Shown here in pieces: positions 1-5,299 of a stretch of 5,578 bases of DNA. Positions within the stretch are counted from its first letter, which is position 1, and every line of letters starts with the position of its first letter. The notes beneath the pieces were generated by a model. That model saw only the letters and a list, made by a program, of their open reading frames with translations, ran no database searches and was not told the DNA's origin. The position numbers and the translations under genes were made by a program. This DNA comes from Anaerolineales bacterium (GTDB taxonomy: Bacteria; Chloroflexota; Anaerolineae; Anaerolineales; E44-bin32): contig JAUWDI010000072.1 of the NCBI GenBank assembly GCA_030608865.1, positions 1-5,578 on the forward strand, read 5' to 3'.

Positions 1-122
1 CCGGAAGTGGCTTCGTAGACTTCGAAGCCATCATGCTCAAGATTCAAGCGGATGAAGTGAATCATCCGCGGTTCATCGTCGACAACAAGAATCTTGCGCC
101 GGCGAGGTGACGAATCTGTCAT
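1..122 (-). CDS. Response regulator, receiver domain N-terminus (partial, cut by window edge)
   Basis: Only the first 40 codons are present and the gene continues past position 1. The start of a CheY-like receiver domain is clear: basic residues 7-10 lead into strand beta-1 (KILVVDDEP, residues 10-18), where D15 and D16 are the acidic pair that binds Mg2+. An amphipathic helix follows (RMIHFIRLNLEHDGF) and then the second strand (EVYEAT). The phospho-acceptor Asp, expected near residue 55-60, and any output domain lie outside the window, so the output (OmpR-type DNA binding, standalone or other) cannot be decided. The ATG lies 1 nt after the stop of the 80-residue gene. A CGGGA Shine-Dalgarno-like stretch at 128-132 is spaced 5 nt from the start, so co-translation with the operon is likely. 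The family normally receives phosphate from a histidine kinase; none is visible here. Confidence 0.85.
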   Translation of the reverse strand, partial: MTDSSPRRRKILVVDDEPRMIHFIRLNLEHDGFEVYEATS

Positions 123-123
123 T

Positions 124-366
124 TTATTCCCGGACGAAACCGATGAGGTCTTCGTCTTCTTTGGTGGGGAGGATCTCTATGAAAAAGACTCGGTGCATTG
201 GCCACACGACGCTGGTGACGGTCTCGTGTAAGAAGGACAAATCTTTGTCATCCTTGCGTCGGGGATTGTTCACCGTAAGCGACGTATCTTGAGGTCCTGG
301 CAAATCTTCAATCTCACCAAGAACCGCTTCCTCACCAGATATGTGGAGCAGAATTGTATAAGACAT
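124..366 (-). CDS. Small conserved-looking protein of unknown function (80 aa)
   Basis: I do not recognise a named family. The product has 80 residues, is acidic at both ends, and has no signal peptide, membrane helix or cysteine. Alternating hydrophobic and polar stretches suggest a small all-beta fold: YTILLHI (residues 3-9), AVLGEIEDL (14-22), a turn rich in Asn, Arg and Lys (NNPRRKDDKD), then TSVVWPMHRVFFIEIL near the C-terminus. This pattern resembles small Sm- or SH3-like barrels, but that is an inference from pattern only. The gene looks real because it is packed between neighbours: it starts 3 nt after the FHA gene's stop and ends 1 nt before the response regulator's ATG. It also has its own Shine-Dalgarno (CAGGG at 373-377, 6 nt from the ATG). 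Its position suggests a partner or regulator of the FHA protein or the response regulator. Confidence 0.78.
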   Translation of the reverse strand: MSYTILLHISGEEAVLGEIEDLPGPQDTSLTVNNPRRKDDKDLSFLHETVTSVVWPMHRVFFIEILPTKEDEDLIGFVRE

Positions 367-369
367 AGG

Positions 370-894
370 TTACCCTGACCCTTTTATCTGCTGCGAGATG
401 ATCTGCAGCCTTAAACGACCCAGTTGGATGATATCACCATGATGAACAGGAGAAGCCTCTTGGCCTTTGATGCGCTTGCTATTTACGATTGTCCCATTCG
501 CACTGTCTAGATCAATCACGAAGATGCCATCTTTCTCAATCCTTAGTTCGGCGTGCATCCTGGAAAGACCCTGATCAAAGGCATCGTATTTTGCCAGGTC
601 GACATCTGGAATAACCGCTTGGCCTTCAATCGATCGCCCGAGTGTGAAATTATCCCGCCCGAGCAGGGAGATAACGTCGCCCGAGGAAACAACGCGTAGT
701 CCCAACATCGAACCGGTTGAAAGGTCGGGACCTGCAGGAGGCGTTGGTTTTGTCGCCTTTGCTTCGTTGCTGATTTTGTCGGGCGATATTGACATTGTTG
801 GGATTGGGGAAACGTGGACCAGTCGAGTGCCGCACTCGCTGCAAAACAAGGTGCCGACGAATTCATGGTGATTGCACGATGGGCATTCGATCAT
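370..894 (-). CDS. Zinc-ribbon and FHA-domain protein (phosphothreonine reader)
   Basis: This 174-residue soluble protein has three parts. Residues 1-25 form a zinc ribbon with paired cysteines C4/C7 and C18/C21. Residues 26-62 form a Pro/Ser/Thr-rich, probably flexible linker. Residues 63-168 form a forkhead-associated domain with its signature residues in place: G86-R87, S111-R112-x-H114, and N133-G134-T135 followed by N138; G153-D154 comes later in the domain. In this family R87, S111 and N133 are the residues that contact phosphothreonine peptides, so the domain should be a working reader. The likely clients are targets of the kinase encoded upstream in the operon. The ATG overlaps the TGA of the J-VWA gene as ATGA (891-894), which implies translational coupling and roughly matched expression. 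The linker threonines (T33, T48, T51, T60) could be kinase sites, as in GarA-type FHA switches, but this is inferred. Confidence 0.93.
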   Translation of the reverse strand: MIECPSCNHHEFVGTLFCSECGTRLVHVSPIPTMSISPDKISNEAKATKPTPPAGPDLSTGSMLGLRVVSSGDVISLLGRDNFTLGRSIEGQAVIPDVDLAKYDAFDQGLSRMHAELRIEKDGIFVIDLDSANGTIVNSKRIKGQEASPVHHGDIIQLGRLRLQIISQQIKGSG

Positions 895-2369
895 GACTCA
901 CTCGAAGGTGGAAGTAATAGTAAAGCCCGAGTGCCGTATTTTAGCGTCTTTTCTCCCTCTGTCGAGAAGCGCTTGGAGCGCGAGAGTTGTACTGCTTCAT
1001 GAAGTGCGGCTTTCGCGAGCTCGCGTTCGCCTGCAGCGAGAAGTTGTGTTGCCAGGTTCTCCAATCTCCTTGCTGCTTGTGAGGATTGACCAAGTTCAAC
1101 CTCATGGCGCGCTTTTTCCTGCATTTTGTATAAAGCGAGCATATTCAATGCGGAACTAATCTCCTGCGGCGGTGGATTAGGGTCGGCTTCACTTACGACC
1201 GGCAAGCTGATATCTAAGGGCAGGGTCCTTGTCTCGGAATCTACACCAATCAGATCCCCTCTCAGATTGAGATGAGCAAGCGTGAGCTCACTTGCACCCG
1301 CAAGCGGATGGACAACAAGTTCGAGCAGGAGACGGACTGAACTATTCCTCGGGAGATGACCAAGTGTCATTGGGAAGCTGTCACCAAGCGGCATTGGCTC
1401 CGGAAGGAGACGATATGAAGAACGCAAATCTACCTGCTGGCCCAACGCTCCATCGATTTGCAAATTCTTTGCTACGATCTGGCTCAAGCTGTCGTAAATT
1501 GAATGCAGCAGGTCTGTCACAGCTCGAGGGGTGTTTAAAAAAATGACATGCCCACCTGTTCGACTTGCGATTTCGTCTAACAGACGATCGCTCCAATCCG
1601 AACCGATTCCAACGCAGTTGATGGTGATACCTGCCGCGGCGGCTTGATCCGCAAGTTCTAGACAGAGCTCTTCATCTCCATATGTTCTCCCGTCCGTGAG
1701 CAGGACAAGATGGTTGATGCCCTCTTTTGAGAATGTTTGGTGGATCTCGTCTAAGCCAGTAGTCAAGCCTTGGGCTATTTCTGTGCCGCCGCCAGCCTGC
1801 AGGAGGCTTAATCGAGCTCGGGCAGTAGCTAAGACTTTCGCTTGATCTGGCGAAACAATAACATCAGCGCGATCGCTGAAAGCGGTGATGGAAGTGTTGT
1901 CCTCTGGTTGTAGATCTTCAAGGATTGCCAATACTGCAGCTCGTACCTGGTCCATCCGCTTGCCATCCATCGAAGTTGAACGGTCGATCACGATGCTGAG
2001 GTTAATGGGAGGCCGGATCTCCGGTAAATCTGCAGAAGGGAAGACATCAAGAAGGATGTAATGAACTTGTGGCTCATCGAGCTCAAGTAAGTTGTTGCGG
2101 CTGTTGAGTATGTTTAAGTGGAAGGGTGAAGCCGCTGCGAAGGCAACATCCGCGGCCGCCAATTCCTCATCATAAGCTGCGCGTAGGTCGGGGTCGATAA
2201 GGGTTTCATAGGCCTTGCTTACACGTAGGAAGAGCTCCGTCTCGCCAAGGCGGATGTTCTTATCCGGGTGGAGCTGGTGGGCGGCTTCGCGGAAGGCGCG
2301 TCGGATTTGTTCCGTTGTCGCGTTTCTTGGCACTTTGAGGAGGGTGTAGTAATCCTTCTCCACAGACAC
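891..2369 (-). CDS. J-domain (DnaJ) / VWA-domain fusion protein
   Basis: This is a 492-residue soluble protein. Residues 5-70 form a J-domain with DYYTLLKV at its start, the HPD motif at 34-36 that stimulates DnaK ATPase, and a typical AYETL...RAAYDEE end. After a short Ala-rich linker, residues about 83-110 form a beta segment. Residues 122-297 are a VWA domain with a complete metal-binding MIDAS: D129-x-S131-x-S133, T196 in GGGTE, and D226 in LTDG. A beta-rich region follows (about 300-393), then a Pro-rich hinge and a helical tail (405-492) with TPR-like helices ending in KTLKYGTRALL. No DnaJ Gly/Phe region or zinc centre is present, so it is not a general Hsp40. The start is GTG, supported by a Shine-Dalgarno; a second GTG two codons later is a weaker alternative. 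It follows the PP2C gene by 8 nt and overlaps the FHA gene by 4 nt. A role as a chaperone-recruiting effector of the phospho-circuit is inferred. Confidence 0.93.
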   Translation of the reverse strand: MSVEKDYYTLLKVPRNATTEQIRRAFREAAHQLHPDKNIRLGETELFLRVSKAYETLIDPDLRAAYDEELAAADVAFAAASPFHLNILNSRNNLLELDEPQVHYILLDVFPSADLPEIRPPINLSIVIDRSTSMDGKRMDQVRAAVLAILEDLQPEDNTSITAFSDRADVIVSPDQAKVLATARARLSLLQAGGGTEIAQGLTTGLDEIHQTFSKEGINHLVLLTDGRTYGDEELCLELADQAAAAGITINCVGIGSDWSDRLLDEIASRTGGHVIFLNTPRAVTDLLHSIYDSLSQIVAKNLQIDGALGQQVDLRSSYRLLPEPMPLGDSFPMTLGHLPRNSSVRLLLELVVHPLAGASELTLAHLNLRGDLIGVDSETRTLPLDISLPVVSEADPNPPPQEISSALNMLALYKMQEKARHEVELGQSSQAARRLENLATQLLAAGERELAKAALHEAVQLSRSKRFSTEGEKTLKYGTRALLLLPPSSES

Positions 2370-2374
2370 CTAAT

Positions 2375-2379
2375 TCCTT
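2375..2379 (-). promoter_or_regulatory. Shine-Dalgarno for the GTG-started J-VWA gene
   Basis: AAGGA lies 5 nt upstream of the GTG at 2369-2367 and overlaps the TAA stop of the PP2C gene (2380-2378). This spacing favours that GTG over the second in-frame GTG at 2363-2361, which would be 11 nt away. The overlap of stop codon and ribosome site suggests coupled translation of the phosphatase and the J-VWA protein. Confidence 0.7.
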
Positions 2380-3271
2380 AATCAGCTGGAAAGCGAACGA
2401 TAACAACAGAGATGTTATCAGGACCACCGGCGAGGTTCGCTGCTTGAACGAGTTGCTCGCAGGCGATTTGTGGATGAGGTGCATCGTTCACGACATGCTT
2501 AATCTGCGGATCGGGCACTACGCCCCAGAGGCCATCCGAGCAGATAAGCAGATGTCCCCCCTTCGGTGCGGCGGTGGTGAAAACATCAATTTCAAGATTA
2601 GCCCCCTGACCGATGGCACGGTACAGAACATTGCGTTGGGGATGCGACTCCGCTTCCTCAGCAGTGAGTTGACCGAGTTCCTTGAGCCGTTCAACCAATG
2701 AATGGTCTCTGGTCAGGATTTCGATCTGGCCATTATTGATGGAGTAGGCGCGGCTATCACCGACATGACCGATCGTCATTTGTGATCCAAGCAGCAACAC
2801 TGCGGTCATTGTCGTTCCACCGCCGGGAACTTGCTCCACAACCGCGGTGTTCGCTTCATCCAAAGCAACATGCAGGAGTTCTTGCAGCGGGAGCATTTCG
2901 TTAGAGTTCTCCAGATCGAGCATATGAAGGAAGGTCTCTTCCATTAATTTCCGAGCAACGGAGCGGATGGAGACATTGCTGGCGACCTCTCCGGATCGAT
3001 GTCCGCCCATCCCGTCAGCGACCATGAAAATGCCAAATTCAGGAAGGGGCTCAGCTCCGGCAGAGTCCCCGCTGATAACCAGCTGTGCATCCTCGTTATG
3101 ACTTCGCTCGAGGCCCGTTGACTGGCTTGCACCGACGATGATTCGATTGTTGGGAGCGGAATTATAGGCGCGGCTAAGCACCGACTCTCCACCAGCCAAC
3201 TGGGAGCCAGTTTTGGTCTGAGGGGATGTTGATCCAAAAAGTCGGGAAAAGAATGTTTTCAAAGGGGTCAT
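2378..3271 (-). CDS. PP2C-family (PPM) Ser/Thr protein phosphatase
   Basis: This 297-residue soluble enzyme removes phosphate from Ser/Thr and probably reverses the upstream kinase. The metal-dependent PPM core spans about 44-297 with all expected motifs. These are ERSHNED (55-61, with R56 the phosphate-contacting Arg and D61 a metal ligand), VADGMGGH (84-91, with D86 a metal ligand), GGGTTMT (150-156), HVGDSRAY (169-176), RDHS (188-191), CSDGLWG (244-250, D246 a metal ligand) and GGPDNIS (282-288, D285 a metal ligand). The first 43 residues form an N-terminal extension that begins with a short amphipathic stretch (FFSRLFG) and is otherwise low in structure. There is no membrane helix, unlike some Stp-type phosphatases. 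The gene starts 34 nt after the kinase stop with only a weak ribosome site (GAGA, about 9 nt upstream). The family assignment is firm; the substrate is inferred from context. Confidence 0.97.
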   Translation of the reverse strand: MTPLKTFFSRLFGSTSPQTKTGSQLAGGESVLSRAYNSAPNNRIIVGASQSTGLERSHNEDAQLVISGDSAGAEPLPEFGIFMVADGMGGHRSGEVASNVSIRSVARKLMEETFLHMLDLENSNEMLPLQELLHVALDEANTAVVEQVPGGGTTMTAVLLLGSQMTIGHVGDSRAYSINNGQIEILTRDHSLVERLKELGQLTAEEAESHPQRNVLYRAIGQGANLEIDVFTTAAPKGGHLLICSDGLWGVVPDPQIKHVVNDAPHPQIACEQLVQAANLAGGPDNISVVIVRFPAD

Positions 3272-3305
3272 TTATTGATGTCTCATTGATATGTCTAGTA
3301 GATGC

Positions 3306-5189
3306 CTACGCGATTAAAGCGTACATCTTGTGATCTGTTGAACCGATGTAAAGGACGTTATCGGAGATAACGGGTGTGCCAGTTATTGGAGCGTCCGAAT
3401 GAAACCGCCAGCGGAGCCGGCCTGTCTTGAGATCCAGGCAGTATACGGAGCCGTCGACGGATCCGCAATAGATTGATCCATCATGTGGAACCGGCGAGCC
3501 GGTAACCTGGTGATCTGTTTCGTAGCGCCAAATCTCACGTGCATGTTTGGCATCGACGCAATAAATATTGTTGTCCCCGCAGCCTATGAAAAGCAAGCCA
3601 TCACTGAAGGATGGGGACGAGATCGTCGCTCCCCGCATCCGAAAACGCCAAATCTGCCAGCCGTTTTCCGAATCAATTGCATACATGGTCCAGTCTCGAG
3701 ATCCATAGTAGACAATGTCATCAACGATGATTGCAGAGGAGGTGATGCCTCTCTTCGCTTTCTTCCTCCACTTCAACTCCCCTTTAAAGTTATAGCAGTA
3801 GAAATCGCCGCTCTCACAACCGAAATAAACGAGTTCGTTCTGTACAAATGGAGTGGACCAGATCGCATCGTTCGCTTCCACGCGCCATGCACGGCGGCCA
3901 TTCATCTGATTTACAACATGAAGCTGTCTGTCATCGGAACCGACAAAAATATGCCCTTCGGAAAGGGTGGGGGAAGAGCGGATTGGGCCTTCAGCGTAAT
4001 ACGTCCAGACCAGGCTGCCTCGATTTGCGGTTAGCGCGTAGAGGCGACCATCCTCTGAACCAATGAAGATGACCCCATCCTCAGCTGCGGGCTTTCCCGT
4101 TATGCCGCCCTCCGTGGCATATTTCCATTGGAATTTGCCCGTTTGCTTATCTAAGGCATAGAGGTTGTTGTCATAACAGCCGACATAGACTGTATCCTCG
4201 TAGACCATCGGGGAGCCGCGAATCTCATCCTCGCATTTAAACGACCAAATCTCCTCGATCTTATCGCTCTGTGCGATCACTGCAGCGATACTGGGCTGGC
4301 TCAGCAATCCTGTTCGCTTTGCAGCGGAGATCATAGCCTCTTTCATGAGCATGGCGGAAGGGTAGCGATCCTTGGGGTCATACTCGAGAGCTCTAGAGAT
4401 CACGGCCTCTATTTCAGGTGAGATAAGGGGATTGATCGATCGAGCCGGTCTCTCGGCGAAAGAAAATGGCGCTTCAACGCGCGGATCTCTTTTGGTGAGC
4501 AGGTGGTGCAGTGTTGCGCCGAGGGCGTAGACGTCACCAGCTGGAGAAGCCTCACCGCGGTATTGCTCAGGTGGTGAGTACCCCTCGGTGCCGATCATCG
4601 TCCCTTTTTCACCGGGTTGGAAGTTGCGGGCGATGCCAAAATCGATCAATCTCACATGGTTGTGATGATCGATCATTACATTCGAAGGTTTAACATCCCG
4701 GAAGATGATCGGTTCGGGCTGGATATTGTGTAAATAGGAGAGCACATCGCAAAGTTCGATCGCCCAACCGATGACTCTTTCCTCCGGCAGGAAATCGGTG
4801 GATTCAGCAAGAATCGCTTCAAGATCATCGCCGTCGATAAATTCCATAACCAGGTAGGATCGTTTCTTGTGTGAGAAATTGTCGTAGATTGCGGGAGTTG
4901 CCGGGTGGGAGAGAGTTGCGAGAAGATCTGCCTCACGTTCAAAATTTTTCACGATCATTTCATGCATCGATTGATCGGCGATGAGGTTCACCATCTCTTT
5001 AATGGCGACAAGCTTGGTTACGTTAGGAAAATGAAGGTCACGCCCTTTGTATACAGAACTCATCCCGCCGGCGCCCAGCATGCCCAGGATAAGATATCGA
5101 TCTTCGAGTGTGGTGCCCGGCTGTAAACGGTCCAGGCTTTCGCTCTCGCCTTGGACGTTATCGTCGAGCTGGCGTGTTGTTCTTGGCAT
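3306..5189 (-). CDS. Ser/Thr protein kinase with C-terminal PQQ-type beta-propeller
   Basis: This 627-residue protein carries a Hanks-type kinase at about 31-285. The key residues are all intact: Gly-rich loop LGAGGMSSVY (38-47), VAIK with K64, helix-C Glu E86, catalytic loop FRDVKPSN (163-170, catalytic D165, N170), DFG at 183-185, and SPPEQY (205-210) followed by D219. The HRD histidine is Phe, a common variant in bacterial kinases. T197 and T201 in the activation loop are likely autophosphorylation sites. A short linker joins the kinase directly to eight 40-residue repeats (314-626) of the PQQ_2/BamB-like type. No transmembrane helix or signal peptide is present, so unlike PknB-type receptors the whole protein should be cytoplasmic. 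The propeller probably serves as a sensor or docking platform; I see no reason to call it a dehydrogenase. A promoter with an extended -10 lies just upstream, and no Shine-Dalgarno precedes the ATG. Confidence 0.96.
   Translation of the reverse strand: MPRTTRQLDDNVQGESESLDRLQPGTTLEDRYLILGMLGAGGMSSVYKGRDLHFPNVTKLVAIKEMVNLIADQSMHEMIVKNFEREADLLATLSHPATPAIYDNFSHKKRSYLVMEFIDGDDLEAILAESTDFLPEERVIGWAIELCDVLSYLHNIQPEPIIFRDVKPSNVMIDHHNHVRLIDFGIARNFQPGEKGTMIGTEGYSPPEQYRGEASPAGDVYALGATLHHLLTKRDPRVEAPFSFAERPARSINPLISPEIEAVISRALEYDPKDRYPSAMLMKEAMISAAKRTGLLSQPSIAAVIAQSDKIEEIWSFKCEDEIRGSPMVYEDTVYVGCYDNNLYALDKQTGKFQWKYATEGGITGKPAAEDGVIFIGSEDGRLYALTANRGSLVWTYYAEGPIRSSPTLSEGHIFVGSDDRQLHVVNQMNGRRAWRVEANDAIWSTPFVQNELVYFGCESGDFYCYNFKGELKWRKKAKRGITSSAIIVDDIVYYGSRDWTMYAIDSENGWQIWRFRMRGATISSPSFSDGLLFIGCGDNNIYCVDAKHAREIWRYETDHQVTGSPVPHDGSIYCGSVDGSVYCLDLKTGRLRWRFHSDAPITGTPVISDNVLYIGSTDHKMYALIA
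3309..4250 (-). repeat. Eight tandem ~40-residue beta-propeller repeats within the kinase gene
   Basis: The repeats are seen at protein level (period about 120 nt), in residues 314-626 of the kinase. Each has a Trp at the end of one strand and a core of the form hydrophobic-x-G-(S/C)-x-(D/S)-x-x-(L/F/I/V/M)-Y. The tryptophans fall at 315, 355, 395, 435, 474, 514, 554 and 594, almost exactly 40 apart. There are eight matching cores, the last near 613-625. The last core has no Trp after it, so W315 at the front of the array probably completes the final blade. That is the usual ring closure of a propeller and predicts eight blades. Confidence 0.88.
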
Positions 5190-5205
5190 AATTTATGTGT
5201 TTCGG

Positions 5206-5233
5206 ATTATAGCATGAGAGACATGCGCCGCAA
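5206..5233 (-). promoter_or_regulatory. Predicted sigma-70-type promoter with extended -10 for the kinase operon
   Basis: Read on the minus strand, a perfect TATAAT (5211-5206) is preceded by TGC, giving an extended -10 element. A weak -35 candidate, TTGCGG (5233-5228), lies 16 nt upstream. The expected transcription start, about 7 nt past the -10, falls near 5199-5201, only about 10-12 nt before the kinase ATG. The perfect -10 with TGn makes this the best promoter candidate in the window, and it would drive everything down to the response regulator. Confidence 0.65.
5212..5226. promoter_or_regulatory. Inverted repeat GCATG-n5-CATGC inside the promoter spacer
   Basis: Two perfect 5-nt arms (5212-5216 and 5222-5226) separated by 5 nt fill nearly the whole spacer between the -35 and -10 elements. 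A repressor or MerR-like activator could bind there, since MerR-type operators sit in the spacer. The arms are short enough to arise by chance in a region this size, and no regulator gene is visible next to it. Confidence 0.3.
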
Positions 5234-5299
5234 TTGAAAACAAAGCAAAATCTGTGGTTTTGTAAGCACCATGTAAGGTTTTACCAAACTCTACAGGAT

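Larger units (their letters stand above)
5190..5299. other. Intergenic region between polyprenyl synthase and kinase genes
   Basis: This 110-nt stretch contains the kinase promoter near its low-coordinate end and a T-rich tract (on the minus strand) just upstream of it. I found no GC-rich hairpin followed by a T run, so no intrinsic terminator for the synthase gene is evident. Some read-through into the kinase operon is therefore possible. Confidence 0.6.

Noticed and set aside
107..292. Plus-strand open frame near the left end
   Set aside because: It is antisense to the response regulator start and the 80-residue gene, both of which are supported by tight spacing and ribosome sites. The translation is a Ser/Arg-rich shadow.
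2260..2484. Minus-strand open frame spanning the PP2C/J-VWA junction
   Set aside because: It overlaps both real genes in a different frame, and the two genes have full domain motifs. The translation is Pro/Arg-rich and has no recognisable domain.
3483..4034. Long open frame on the plus strand (183 codons) opposite the propeller
   Set aside because: It lies wholly inside the kinase-propeller gene on the other strand. The protein is low in recognisable motifs, and the minus-strand reading has eight clear repeats. Open antisense frames like this are expected from codon bias.
3306..4250. Propeller as a PQQ-dependent dehydrogenase
   Set aside because: The repeats match the PQQ-type fold, but the array is fused to a kinase, has no signal peptide, and shows no recognisable dehydrogenase active-site segments.
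124..5189. Type VI secretion or tellurite-resistance locus
   Set aside because: The kinase/PP2C/FHA/VWA set recalls both, but no secretion structural gene and no TerD-family gene is present in the window.
5240..5299. Intrinsic terminator after the polyprenyl synthase gene
   Set aside because: Only 4-bp weak pairings (TGGT...ACCA) were found, with no GC-rich stem followed by a T run.
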